In this document: positions 43,341-52,626 of the stretch, piece by piece
Layout: every line of letters begins with the position of its first letter
How positions within the stretch are numbered: the stretch's first letter is position 1
Assembly: GCF_900177375.1 (NCBI RefSeq)
Contig: NZ_FWZU01000001.1
Coordinates: 558,001-622,000, forward strand
DNA: 64,000 nt
Direction: 5' to 3'
From: Desulfovibrio gilichinskyi
GTDB taxonomy: Bacteria; Desulfobacterota; Desulfovibrionia; Desulfovibrionales; Desulfovibrionaceae
Notes under the pieces: model-generated
What the model saw: the letters and a program-made list of their open reading frames with translations, nothing else
What the model was told of the DNA's origin: nothing
The model's database searches: none
Made by a program: the position numbers and the translations under genes

Positions 43341-44432
43341 TTATTCTTCAATCAGATCAATTAATTTTCCTAAAACAAGCGGCGTATTGAATTTGTTTAA
43401 GACTCTTTCTCTACCAGCTTTACCCATTTGATTGCGTAATTCTTTATTTAAAATGAGTTTTTCAAGAGCTTCAGCCAGCTGTAATGAATTTTCAGACGGC
43501 ACTAAAATTCCAGTTATTTCGTTTTTAACTACTTCCGGATTTGAACTTATTTCAAATCCGACAACGGGTTTTTCAAGGGTCATTGCTTCAACAAGAGCAT
43601 AACCGAATCCCTCCCATAGCGATGGCAGGCAGAAAATATCCTGTGACATGTAAAATGATTTCATATCCTTAACAAAGCCTATAAAATCGACCACATCAGT
43701 TACGCCATGCTTTGCTGAATATTCTTTCAGTTCCTCTTCCATTTCGCCTTTTCCGGCGATCAGTATACGGAAATTAAGACCTTTCTTTTTTAAAATTTCG
43801 GCTGCTTCAATCAGGTGTTTTTGTCCTTTTTGAGCTGTCAGTCTTGCCGCATTTCCGATAATTATTTCATCTCCGGATTTAGAGTAAAGTGGGTCACTTG
43901 ATTGCTTATCAAATTCAGCAACGTCAAACCCGTTATGAATTAATCTGATTTTTGATTCGTCAATAAGGTTCTTGTTGGCGGCAAGTACCGTGCGTTTGGT
44001 TTCAAGAGAATTTACTATTAAACGGTCAACAACCTTTGAGTATATAATTCTGTTGAGGAAACTGTTTTTAACCGGAACAGCAATGCCGCGACGATAGATA
44101 ACCTTGGAAACTCCGGCACACTTGGCAGCAAAACCGCCGCTTTTAATGTCTGACGGCAGGGCGGTAATGACCGTTTTGATGTCATTTTGCTGAAAAAAAT
44201 ATTTAAGACGCCGCATTATGGCTGGATTTAAAAACGAAAGATTGCCGATTGATTCACTGTGAAGAGTTATTCCAGGCTCGTTTTCCAATCGTTTCTTTAG
44301 TTCTGAGTCGTGATTCGTGACCACAAAAACTCGGTATCCTTTATCACGCAGGAGCAGGGAAAAATGATGATTCCATTTTTCCCCGCCGCCCCACGCTTTA
44401 TTACTATTAAAAAAACAAACGTTTTGATTCAC
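43341..44432 (-). CDS. Glycosyltransferase family 4
   Basis: A 363-residue GT-B enzyme of the GT4 family. The N-terminal part begins NSNKAWGGGEKWNHHFS. The donor-binding half has IIGNAARLTAQKGQKHLIEA and the EX7E motif region CLPSLWEGFGYALVEAMTLEKPVV. It transfers a sugar to a polysaccharide or LPS acceptor. It begins with GTG that shares one base with the sucCD stop (TAGTG), so its translation follows that gene. Linkage to a metabolic gene is probably coincidental. Confidence 0.88.
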   Translation of the reverse strand: MNQNVCFFNSNKAWGGGEKWNHHFSLLLRDKGYRVFVVTNHDSELKKRLENEPGITLHSESIGNLSFLNPAIMRRLKYFFQQNDIKTVITALPSDIKSGGFAAKCAGVSKVIYRRGIAVPVKNSFLNRIIYSKVVDRLIVNSLETKRTVLAANKNLIDESKIRLIHNGFDVAEFDKQSSDPLYSKSGDEIIIGNAARLTAQKGQKHLIEAAEILKKKGLNFRILIAGKGEMEEELKEYSAKHGVTDVVDFIGFVKDMKSFYMSQDIFCLPSLWEGFGYALVEAMTLEKPVVGFEISSNPEVVKNEITGILVPSENSLQLAEALEKLILNKELRNQMGKAGRERVLNKFNTPLVLGKLIDLIEE

Positions 44433-46522
44433 TATAATTTAATTCCGAGAGCGTCCGCTGTGAGCTGTGGGATAGATTCAAGACTTGGGCAGACGGTGAA
44501 GCCTGCGGAACGCATTTTTTCGAGTTTGCCTTGAACTCCGGTTCCTTCCTGCAAAATAGCACCTGCATGGCCGAGACGTTTTCCGGGAGGTGCTGTCTGC
44601 CCAGCAATAAAGGAAAGCACGGGTTTGTCAAATCCTGTTTTAATTACATAGTCAGCAAGATCCTGCTCCGCGGTTCCGCCGATTTCGCCTAGAACCATTA
44701 CAGCCTTGGTTTCATCGTGGTTACGCAGCATTTCAAACATATCCGCAAAAGTGGTCCCGATATATGAATCACCGCCGATTCCTACACTGAGCGATTGTCC
44801 GATACCTACCTGATTTAAGCGGTCTGCAACTTCATATGTAAGGGTTCCGCTTCGGGACAGGACAGCTACAGGTCCGGGTGAAAATGGAGTTGTCGGCAAT
44901 ATCCCTATTTTGGTTTGTCCGGGAACGATCAGTCCGGGAGTGTTGGGACCGACTACTCGAGTTTTCCCGCCCTTAATCTGTTCAAGTACGTTCAGCATGG
45001 AGCTTTGGACAATGCCTTCCGTAATGCACACAACCCACGGTATTTCGCATGACGCAGCTTCCAGAATTGCATCCGCAGCCAGCTTGGGAGGTACAAAAAT
45101 AATGCTTGCACCTATTTCGTGATGCAGCTGAGCCTCTTTAATACTGTTGTAAACAGGCACTCCTAAAACTTCCTGACCGCCTTTAAACGGTGTTACTCCG
45201 GCAACAATGTTGCTGCCGTATTCGAGCATAAGGCGTGTATGAAGGCGTCCTTCATGTCCTGTTATGCCTTGTACCAGTATAGGAGTGTCTTTATTTATTT
45301 CAAAGAAGCTGGAGGATTTGTATCCAACGTCTTTAATTGTCACTTCAGGCATTGCCGAAATGGGAGGTGCAAATGTAATTTTTTGGGCATTTGTAGGTTT
45401 TAGCGATCTAAGTGTTTCGATAGCTTCATGCATGTTGCGAGCGCGGTGCAGTTTGTCACTGTTGATATCTTTAAGTATTTTAAGACCTTTTTCCGCGCTG
45501 TTCCCGGACATACGTACTACAATCGGTTTTTCCGGCTCCTTTCCACCAAGGGCGGCAACTAGAGCCTTGGCAACAAGTTCACAGGAAAGTATTCCGCCGA
45601 ACAGGTTTATAAAAATAGCTCCAACCTGTTTGTCATTAAAAAGCAGATCTAAGGCTGTTTCAATACGTTTCTGATCCGCAGCCCCGCCAAGGTCAAGGAA
45701 GTTGGCGGCAGGCAGGTCTGAGAAGTTGAGAGCGTCCATTGAAGCCATCGCCAGACCTGCTCCGTTGGCAATAAGTCCGACCCATCCTTTCAGTGAAACA
45801 AAACTCATTCCGGCGTCACGCGCCATATTTTCTTCGCGGGTTGAATGTTCCGGCTGGTAAAAACGTTCAAAAGCAGGGTTGATATCAACAATGTTATCAT
45901 CCATTTCAATTTTACCATCAAGGGCGAGTAGTTTACCGTATCCTGTTAATGCCAGCGGATTGATCTCTGCTAGCAATAGTCCGTAATCAATCATTGTTTT
46001 ATATAAATTTGTAACTATTAAGCTGAAATCGGCAAACAGTTCTCTGGCAATCCCGATGTGAAAGAATGCGGCCCTGATCTGGTTGGGATGTAATCCTCCG
46101 GGTAAGCCTATTTCTTGGACCAGAAGATTTTCGGGTCCCATGTTTTCTATTTCAACACCGCCTTCACGTCCGACAGTCATCATAACTTTGCGGCGTTGTC
46201 TTGAAAGGGTGAGCGAAAGGTAAAATTCCTGCCGAATATCAATTGCAGGCTCTGCTCTGAGAAAAGGAACTTTGTTACCTTTAATTTCCATAGATAGAAT
46301 CTGACGCGCAATTGTTTCATATTCTTCTTTGGATTCAATTTTTTTAATCCCGCCGGCTTTTCCACGCCCTCCCACCGGGACTTGTGCTTTTAAAATCCAA
46401 GGCAGAGGAAAGTATGGTTCTAAATCAGGTAAATCTTTTGTGGTTATTTTAACTCCTGTTGGAACAGGAATTCCGGCGGCCTCTTTTAGCAGTGTCTTGC
46501 TGAGATGTTCATTAAGCAGCAT
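44432..46522 (-). CDS. Fused succinyl-CoA synthetase (beta-alpha, SucC-SucD)
   Basis: A 696-residue single-chain acyl-CoA synthetase. The N-terminal ~385 residues are SucC-like ATP-grasp (KEAAGIPVPTGVK, KAQVPVGGRGKAGGI, EINPLALTGYGKLLALDGK, NFLDLGGAADQKRIETALD). The C-terminal ~290 residues are the SucD-like CoA-binding subunit (VQGITGHEGRLHTRLMLEYG, VVGPNTPGLIVPG, SRSGTLTYEV). The phosphorylated His lies in GKRLGHAGAI. Family members make succinyl-CoA or another acyl-CoA, with ATP or GTP. Fusion in this order (beta then alpha) is unusual. An AGGAGG-type site precedes the ATG. Confidence 0.87.
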   Translation of the reverse strand: MLLNEHLSKTLLKEAAGIPVPTGVKITTKDLPDLEPYFPLPWILKAQVPVGGRGKAGGIKKIESKEEYETIARQILSMEIKGNKVPFLRAEPAIDIRQEFYLSLTLSRQRRKVMMTVGREGGVEIENMGPENLLVQEIGLPGGLHPNQIRAAFFHIGIARELFADFSLIVTNLYKTMIDYGLLLAEINPLALTGYGKLLALDGKIEMDDNIVDINPAFERFYQPEHSTREENMARDAGMSFVSLKGWVGLIANGAGLAMASMDALNFSDLPAANFLDLGGAADQKRIETALDLLFNDKQVGAIFINLFGGILSCELVAKALVAALGGKEPEKPIVVRMSGNSAEKGLKILKDINSDKLHRARNMHEAIETLRSLKPTNAQKITFAPPISAMPEVTIKDVGYKSSSFFEINKDTPILVQGITGHEGRLHTRLMLEYGSNIVAGVTPFKGGQEVLGVPVYNSIKEAQLHHEIGASIIFVPPKLAADAILEAASCEIPWVVCITEGIVQSSMLNVLEQIKGGKTRVVGPNTPGLIVPGQTKIGILPTTPFSPGPVAVLSRSGTLTYEVADRLNQVGIGQSLSVGIGGDSYIGTTFADMFEMLRNHDETKAVMVLGEIGGTAEQDLADYVIKTGFDKPVLSFIAGQTAPPGKRLGHAGAILQEGTGVQGKLEKMRSAGFTVCPSLESIPQLTADALGIKL

Positions 46523-46849
46523 TTACCCTCCAGCACGGCTACAGTTATAACTTTAAGAGTCAATTTAGATTACTAGTCTCGAGTCAAAGATATTAAATCA
46601 GCATAAGTCTGTTTCAGAACACTAAATTTACTAGAATATCAATATGTTTGTCAGAAAATAAGTTTCTGACGAGACTAATGATAATAGCGTATAATGCAAA
46701 TATATGGCACTCTCAAGTTCAAAAGATAAATACTATTCTGTTTTTTTCTGCCGGAAGGGTATTGATCATTATTCTAAGCAGGTTAAAGTGGAAATCAAAT
46801 AAGTAAACTGTAGCTTAATTATATTGATAAGATAATTAAGGATTAAAAA
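46523..46849. other. Intergenic stretch, no gene seen
   Basis: About 330 bases, AT-rich, with no credible ORF on either strand. It contains one small hairpin, GTCAGAAA (46650-46657) with TTTCTGAC (46663-46670). It lies between the divergent sucCD gene and the 46.8-kb gene, so promoters are expected here, but none stands out. Confidence 0.5.
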
Positions 46850-47626
46850 ATGGCAGATTTTAAAGATTTATCTAATGCTCTAGCAGATGAAGTTTTAAAT
46901 GATATTGCAGACACCTTTTTTAGTGCAAGAAAGGATATTGATGATTCTTTGGAGTATTTAGATACCTTGTCAAAGCAACTTTTAGAAAAAGTTGATGGAA
47001 TATTCAAGTCATGCGCTTTGCTTCAAAAGGTTTGTCTTGGAGAAGACGGATATAAAAAATTTTGGGAACTGGCTGAAATTAACCGGAATATTTTTAAATT
47101 TCCCAAGCAGACTGAATGTTCTCGTTTTGAGGATACGCCGACTTTTTCGCTGACAAGTAAAAGTGAGTATACTAAATGGGTTAGTCTTGCTTATCACCAG
47201 CTTGCTTCGCGCATAGAAGTCTATATGAATGGAGTTTTTACCGATGATGGATCTCATCATGGTCGTAAAATGAGGTCTGTAAATTTTATGGATTTTAATC
47301 TTTTTGCAGAAGAGGTTAACCGCAAAATTGATAAAGTTAACAACAATACCTCTCCTTCAAATGTGCTTAAATTCGCCAAGTCGCTTGATCATGAAGCTGT
47401 AGAAAAAGAAAAAATTGCAGGATGTGTAGGTCCTGAATGTGCCGTTATAGACGGTCAGATGGCTTTTAAGCCGATTAATATTGGAGGGTTTGGTTTACCG
47501 GATTTTCCAGAATTGCCAAACGATGACGCTAGTCTTTCTTTTCTTAGTGACTTTTGCGCCAAGATGTATGCAGAGAATAAAATTCAAGTGAAAGAGTTGT
47601 TAAAAGAATTGCGGGAAAGTCTTTAA
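46850..47626 (+). CDS. Hypothetical protein with helical N-terminal half
   Basis: A 258-residue cytosolic-looking protein. The N-terminal ~70 residues (VLNDIADTFFSARKDIDDSL, LDTLSKQLLEKVDGIF) look like coiled or amphipathic helices, and the middle is mixed. A Cys pair lies in IAGCVGPECAVIDG near residue 195. I do not recognise a family. It is 15 bases upstream of a secreted protein gene on the same strand, so the two are probably co-transcribed. Confidence 0.6.
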   Translation: MADFKDLSNALADEVLNDIADTFFSARKDIDDSLEYLDTLSKQLLEKVDGIFKSCALLQKVCLGEDGYKKFWELAEINRNIFKFPKQTECSRFEDTPTFSLTSKSEYTKWVSLAYHQLASRIEVYMNGVFTDDGSHHGRKMRSVNFMDFNLFAEEVNRKIDKVNNNTSPSNVLKFAKSLDHEAVEKEKIAGCVGPECAVIDGQMAFKPINIGGFGLPDFPELPNDDASLSFLSDFCAKMYAENKIQVKELLKELRESL

Positions 47627-47641
47627 TTCAGGAGCCTTCAG

Positions 47642-48136
47642 ATGAAAAAAGTGTTTGTATTATTTATTTTTGTTCTGACTGTATGGAGCTTTTCTATATC
47701 GGCTGTTGCTGCTCAGGAAATGGCTGTTCCGGATGCAGAATCAAAGCCTGCTCCCGTGAGTGATAATACGAAAGACATTAATAAAAATGACGGATTAGCT
47801 GTAGTTGTTGAACATTTTGGAGATGATGAGTTAGGCGGTACTCTTGCTTTAAAGTTAAAGGAAAACTTTAGGAAATCTGTCTTGTTCAGATTAGCTGATA
47901 AAAAACAAAAATCCGTTCGAATCAGAGTTGTTTCCCGCAGTGAGTTTAATGAAAGACCGGAAATAGGTTCAATTTATTCGGTTGTATGGACTTTTGCAGA
48001 AAGTGAGGATGTGGTTCCGTTTTACCTTGATGAGCGTATTGGAACCGTTAATGTTACAAGCGTTGATACCACTGCTGCAAAACTTATGAACATAACTGAT
48101 GAAATCACAACTCGATATAAATTTTTGTTTGAATAG
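47642..48136 (+). CDS. Secreted protein of unknown function
   Basis: A 164-residue protein with a signal peptide ending near AVAA-QEMAV (residue 24) and an acidic, proline-containing linker (about 25-50). A compact domain follows (AVVVEHFGDDELGGTLALKL, SVRIRVVSRSEFNERPEIGS). The pattern is a short beta/alpha fold, like small domains found in periplasmic regulators, but no family is recognised. AGGAGCC precedes the ATG. It follows the unknown gene at 46.8 kb and is closed by a strong terminator. Confidence 0.6.
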   Translation: MKKVFVLFIFVLTVWSFSISAVAAQEMAVPDAESKPAPVSDNTKDINKNDGLAVVVEHFGDDELGGTLALKLKENFRKSVLFRLADKKQKSVRIRVVSRSEFNERPEIGSIYSVVWTFAESEDVVPFYLDERIGTVNVTSVDTTAAKLMNITDEITTRYKFLFE

Positions 48137-48157
48137 TTTTGCTGCCATGTTGCTTTG

Positions 48158-48194
48158 AAACAGCTTTCGTTTTGAATAACGAAAGCTGTTTTTT
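48158..48194. terminator. Bidirectional terminator
   Basis: AAACAGCTTTCGTT (48158-48171) pairs with AACGAAAGCTGTTT (48178-48191), with T tracts on both sides. It lies between convergent genes. Confidence 0.85.
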
Positions 48195-48214
48195 AATATG
48201 GTAACATATTAAAT

Positions 48215-49366
48215 TTAAGATCTATTTTCTTTAATTAACTTGTGAGCACGCATCTCCCTAAGTTTCTCTCCAGATTTTTTCCCTAAATTCCTATCGTTTT
48301 CAGGTAGGGATATTTTTAATATTTCAGTTAAATCTGTCATTGCATTTGTCATTATGTCTTCATTTTTATCGGCGCGGCAAAGATTTCTCATATTTTCTAC
48401 CAAATCATTTTTGTGCAGCTCTATAAGCAAGTCTACTTTTGTTCCCGGGCGAAGTTGATTATATTTTCCAGCTTTCATATGCAGCGCAGCCGCTACTTCT
48501 CCTGCCTTTATAAACTTATTCGGAAGGAGCAACCTTGTACCAAGAGCTGATGCCAGCTTAATACCTTTTTTCTCATGTCCATGGTGCGCCGGCAACAGGT
48601 CTGACGGGGTTAAAATTTTTCCCAGATCATGACACATAGCCATCCAGCAGGTGAGTGGATTGCCGGAAGTTTTGTCCATTAATTCTGCAGTATGGCCCAG
48701 CACAGACTTATCGTGAAATTCCGGTGGTCCGGCAACGATTTTATCTGCGGTTTTGAACTCTGTGAACCAAGGTTCAAAGCAATTTGTTTCTTGAAGCGTT
48801 TTTAAAAAATTACCAGGTTTGTCGCTTTTTAAAGCTTTAAGCAGCTCAACTCCGATTCTGTCAGGAGCAATCGTTTCCAGCCAGCCTTTTGCAGAAGCTT
48901 CGCGCATTTTGTTTATCAAATCAGGGTGCGCTGTAAATTCCGGAAATCTGGCAAGAAAGGTGGCGGCGCGGAAAACCCGTAACGGGTCAACTTTAAATGT
49001 TTCTGAAAATGCCGGTCGCAGGGTTTTAGAGGCTAAATCTTCGAGTCCGTTCGGGTGAACATACAGTTCCCCCTCAGCGTCAAGAGCAAAGCTGTTTATA
49101 GTGAAGTCTCTCGCGGCAAGATCTAGATCTATAGTTTCATCAACAGTTTGTCCGGTTACTCTTGGAAAGGAAAATTCAAAACCTTTTTGAAAAAAAACTT
49201 CATATGATTTGCCAACAGGTTTCGCATATGGAAATTGTTTTTTAAACTGATCAACTGAACCGGACGCAACCAGAAAGTCAAAGTCATGCGGTTTTTTCCC
49301 GAGCAGCAGGTCGCGAACTGCTCCGCCGACCATCAAAATTGACACTGGTTTATTTTTATTTTTCAT
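48215..49366 (-). CDS. cca: CCA-adding tRNA nucleotidyltransferase with HD domain
   Basis: A 383-residue class II nucleotidyltransferase. The head has MVGGAVRDLLLGKKPHDFDFL (GG motif and DxD) and ARDFTINSFALDAEG (RRD-type region). The C-terminal HD domain contains MCHDLGKILTPSDLLPAHHG, as in the E. coli-type enzyme with phosphohydrolase activity. It repairs or adds the 3' CCA of tRNA, though both tRNAs in this window already encode CCA. The last ~40 residues are basic. It is preceded by a divergent gene and stands alone. Confidence 0.85.
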   Translation of the reverse strand: MKNKNKPVSILMVGGAVRDLLLGKKPHDFDFLVASGSVDQFKKQFPYAKPVGKSYEVFFQKGFEFSFPRVTGQTVDETIDLDLAARDFTINSFALDAEGELYVHPNGLEDLASKTLRPAFSETFKVDPLRVFRAATFLARFPEFTAHPDLINKMREASAKGWLETIAPDRIGVELLKALKSDKPGNFLKTLQETNCFEPWFTEFKTADKIVAGPPEFHDKSVLGHTAELMDKTSGNPLTCWMAMCHDLGKILTPSDLLPAHHGHEKKGIKLASALGTRLLLPNKFIKAGEVAAALHMKAGKYNQLRPGTKVDLLIELHKNDLVENMRNLCRADKNEDIMTNAMTDLTEILKISLPENDRNLGKKSGEKLREMRAHKLIKENRS

Positions 49367-49446
49367 ATTGTTACTGAATCTATTCTATGCATGATAAAAG
49401 ATTAAGAAAACTTGCCAAAATCTCAAGAGATGATATCTTATAATAA

Positions 49447-50136
49447 ATGAAAAATAAAATATTAGTACTTATATTGTTGGCGGCTGGAATAATTCTATTT
49501 TTTGCCTTTGATCTTGATAGATTTCTTACCTTGAACTATTTAAAGAACTCAAGACAGGAATTCCAAGCATTTTATGATTTGCATCCATTCAGTTCTGTCT
49601 TCGGATTTTTTTTAATTTATGTTGCTATTGTCGGTCTTAACTTGCCAGGAGCTGCGATACTGGGCCTTGCCGGAGGAGCTCTTTTCGGTTTTACCACCGG
49701 CGTGATAACCATTTCGTTTGCAAGCTCTCTCGGAGCAACAATTGCCTGTTTTTTCTCGCGATATTTATTTAGAGACTATGTGCAACGGAGGTTTGGAGAT
49801 AAGCTGGAGAAAGTCAACAACGGAATTAAGAACGAAGGTGCATTCTATTTATTCACAATGCGCCTTATTCCGGCTATTCCTTTCGTTGTTATCAATCTGG
49901 TTATGGGGCTTACTCCTATAAGGCTTCGAACTTTTTACTGGGTCTCTCAGGTAGGAATGTTACCCGGAACAATGGTTTTTGTTAATGCCGGAAAAGAGCT
50001 TGGAAAAATTACTTCTGTATCTGATATAGTTCAGCCGAGCTTAATAATTTCTTTTATGGTCTTAGGATTTTTTCCACTTTTTGTCCGTAAAGCAGTTAGT
50101 TTTGTAAGAGCAAGAAATACTGATAAAACTGCATAA
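49447..50136 (+). CDS. TVP38/TMEM64 (DedA-superfamily) membrane protein
   Basis: A 229-residue protein with about six hydrophobic segments. The family core is clear: IYVAIVGLNLPGAAILGLAG, GATIACFFSRYLFRDYV, RLIPAIPFVVINLVMGLTPI. Members act in membrane lipid handling (DedA-type) or undefined transport. It is 25 bases upstream of the first cyclic-nucleotide-binding gene in the same direction. A joint transcript is possible but a functional link is unproved. Confidence 0.85.
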   Translation: MKNKILVLILLAAGIILFFAFDLDRFLTLNYLKNSRQEFQAFYDLHPFSSVFGFFLIYVAIVGLNLPGAAILGLAGGALFGFTTGVITISFASSLGATIACFFSRYLFRDYVQRRFGDKLEKVNNGIKNEGAFYLFTMRLIPAIPFVVINLVMGLTPIRLRTFYWVSQVGMLPGTMVFVNAGKELGKITSVSDIVQPSLIISFMVLGFFPLFVRKAVSFVRARNTDKTA

Positions 50137-50161
50137 TTTGAATAAGGATTTTTATTAAATT

Positions 50162-51358
50162 ATGGCCAGATCTCCTTTAACGTCAATGACGACTAAGACA
50201 TCTCCTACGATTAAAAATTACCATAAAGGTAAGATTATTTTCCATGAAGGGCAGGAAAGTAACGTTGCTTACATGATTAAATCCGGTTCAGTTAATGTTT
50301 TCAAAAATATAGATAATAAAAAAACGGTCTTAATGACTCTTAACCGTGGTGATATTTTTGGAGAAATGTCGCTTTTAGCGCATGAAAAACGTTCTGCCAG
50401 TGCTGAAGCCGCAAGTTACTGTGAATTAGTTCCGTTGACAAAAGAGATTATGAACAGGCTGCTTGAAGCATCGCCTGTAACTGTAAGAAAAATTGTAGAA
50501 CTTCTGGCCGCGCGGGTTTTAAGGGTAGATACTGAAGCCGTTACAGTTGATGAAGGTGGGCCGTTTCTCTCTCTGGCTACTATTTTAGATCTTGCATACA
50601 AAGATTATGCGTACACTCCAAGAGACAAGAAACGTGAAATAGAAAATTATGATATGGGGCTGTCTGTAAAATCATTTACCGAAACAGTAAAAAGTTTTGC
50701 AGTCTTTTCCGCCATTGAAATAGATTCATTTCTTCAAACAATTTTTAAGCTTAGATTGATTGATATTAAGTCAAAGTCGAAATGTCATAAAATTGCTTTT
50801 ACTGAAAAATATATCAATATTCCTGATTGTAAGGAGTTTATGCCTTCTCTTAGAAGGTTGTATTCAGAAGTGAAGGAGATTGGAGCTGAAGTTGAATATC
50901 GAATGAATTTTATGACTTTCAGTGACCTTGCGGTTAGAACCGGGAGTCGACCTGAAGTTATCTACAACAAAGTGATGAAAGAAGATTTTCCAGAAAACCT
51001 GTTCTTTTTTAATAGGGCTAAAGCTTTAAAATGGAGTCAGGATAAGGAACCTGATTTTTTTAAAAAATTTAAGCGGCCCAAAAAAGCCTTGAGTGAAATT
51101 GAAAATGTTAATGATTTAATTTTTATTGATAATCCTACACTGCAACAGGCGTTGAAGTCTTTTGATTACCATAGAATCTCTATTCTATATTCTGCGGCTG
51201 ACGAGCAGAATAAAGCTAAAATTTTATATAATATTAATAAAAAACAAGCGTCTGTACTTCAGTCAGAACCTCCACCCGTTCGGAATGTCAACGATTTAGA
51301 TGTATTGGAATGTTCAGACGAAGTAATAGATCTAAGTAAAAAAATGAAAGGGTTATAG
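50162..51358 (+). CDS. cNMP-binding protein with FliG-like C-terminus (copy 1)
   Basis: A 398-residue protein. Residues about 15-125 form a cyclic-nucleotide-binding (CRP-like) domain (IIFHEGQESNVAYMIKSGSV, RGDIFGEMSLLAHEKRSASA). The middle (about 135-290) matches nothing I recognise. The C-terminal ~60 residues (about 310-370) read NDLIFIDNPTLQQALKSFDY and SILYSAADEQNKAKILYNIN, which resembles the C-terminal domain of the flagellar switch protein FliG. No DNA-binding HTH is visible, so it is not a normal CRP regulator. A paralogue follows 42 bases later. Confidence 0.7.
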   Translation: MARSPLTSMTTKTSPTIKNYHKGKIIFHEGQESNVAYMIKSGSVNVFKNIDNKKTVLMTLNRGDIFGEMSLLAHEKRSASAEAASYCELVPLTKEIMNRLLEASPVTVRKIVELLAARVLRVDTEAVTVDEGGPFLSLATILDLAYKDYAYTPRDKKREIENYDMGLSVKSFTETVKSFAVFSAIEIDSFLQTIFKLRLIDIKSKSKCHKIAFTEKYINIPDCKEFMPSLRRLYSEVKEIGAEVEYRMNFMTFSDLAVRTGSRPEVIYNKVMKEDFPENLFFFNRAKALKWSQDKEPDFFKKFKRPKKALSEIENVNDLIFIDNPTLQQALKSFDYHRISILYSAADEQNKAKILYNINKKQASVLQSEPPPVRNVNDLDVLECSDEVIDLSKKMKGL

Positions 51359-51400
51359 CTTGATGATGCCAAGAGAAATCTTTGTTTACGGAGTTGCAGA

Positions 51401-52537
51401 GTGAACTCTTTTAAACCGGAGTCAATAACGTTTTCTAAAGGTGACCTTATTTTCAGTGAAGGGGATATGGGCAGCGTTGCATATATGATCACCAAAGGAA
51501 CTGTTAATATTGTTAAGCAGATTCACGGAATTAATAATGTTCTGGCTACGCTTGGCCCCGGGGAAATATTTGGAGAAATGGCTATAATTTCGAAGAATCC
51601 CAGAGTTGCAGGGGCGGAAGCCGAAACCAGTTGTACACTTATGGTTTTAACGGCTAAGCTTATTTTAACTTTGCTTAAAAAGAGTCATCCTACAGTATTT
51701 CACCTTACACGGGTGCTGGCTGCAAGGCTTGCTACTGCTAATAAGAATATAACTGAAAACAGAAGCGGTAACATCTGGATGACCATGTGCCGGCTTCTTG
51801 ATCTCAAATACAGAATATTTACAAACTCTCCAGATCCTGACAAAGATTTTGGTGTTAATTACAAAGAATTTTGCTCTGAACTTACCACTATTATTAACAT
51901 TTCAGAGTCTGAAGTGGAAAGGATGATTACTGCCGCGTGTTCTTTCAATCTTATAAAAAAAAGCAAGATGGTAAGCAGGGTTTATCTTTCAATTATTGAT
52001 CCGGAGCATTTTTTGGAAGTTTCTGAAACTTTATCTAATGATGTTAATAGATTCGTTGGAAATAATTGTTATAGCGAATACGTGGATATTCAGGATTTTT
52101 CTGATATGTTTGATTCACTTCCGGAGCTGATCTATAAAAAAATCGGCGTTGGCGATTTCCCTGAAGATATTTGTGTTTTACACAAAGGTGCTACTGTTAA
52201 GTGGGCTGAAAAGAAAGGTGATGATTATTTTCAGGAAAACAAGAGAAAGCGCAAGTCCATTGAAGAGTTGGAGGGTGTTAACGATATTGTTTTTGTTGAC
52301 ATAGGCACTTTGAAACAGGTTTTCAGTAGACTTGGATATTATAAGCTTGGAATTCTACTCACAATTGCAGAGGAAGACGGCAGAGACAGAATCCTAGCAA
52401 CTATTTCTGAAAAAATTGCAAATGCAATTACCAAAGAATCAAAAGGGTTAGATGCGATTGATCAGAATGAAGCCGATGAAGTTGAAGAAGAATTACTTGA
52501 GATAATTAGAGAGATTAAATCTGGCAATAGGGAATAA
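51401..52537 (+). CDS. cNMP-binding protein with FliG-like C-terminus (copy 2)
   Basis: A 378-residue paralogue of the preceding gene, starting with GTG. The N-terminal domain is cNMP-type (LIFSEGDMGSVAYMITKGTV, GPGEIFGEMAIISKNPRVAG). The C-terminus is the clearest FliG-C match: VNDIVFVDIGTLKQVFSRLG, then LLTIAEEDGRDRILATISEK, then DEVEEELLEIIREIK. This follows the FliG order (D-x-x-x-L-Q-x-V-L-R, L-x-x-A-S-E-x-x-R-x-x-I-L-x-x-x-S-x-x, then E-x-x-Q-x-x-I). The middle region differs from copy 1 only in details. Binding of cAMP or c-di-nucleotide is not shown. Confidence 0.72.
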   Translation: MNSFKPESITFSKGDLIFSEGDMGSVAYMITKGTVNIVKQIHGINNVLATLGPGEIFGEMAIISKNPRVAGAEAETSCTLMVLTAKLILTLLKKSHPTVFHLTRVLAARLATANKNITENRSGNIWMTMCRLLDLKYRIFTNSPDPDKDFGVNYKEFCSELTTIINISESEVERMITAACSFNLIKKSKMVSRVYLSIIDPEHFLEVSETLSNDVNRFVGNNCYSEYVDIQDFSDMFDSLPELIYKKIGVGDFPEDICVLHKGATVKWAEKKGDDYFQENKRKRKSIEELEGVNDIVFVDIGTLKQVFSRLGYYKLGILLTIAEEDGRDRILATISEKIANAITKESKGLDAIDQNEADEVEEELLEIIREIKSGNRE

Positions 52538-52626
52538 GTTGGTATTGATCAAACCTTCTCTATAGTAAGTTAAAAACAACGGTGTCAACTCTTGCCAAAA
52601 AACCTTAGTAGATGAGATAATATACC

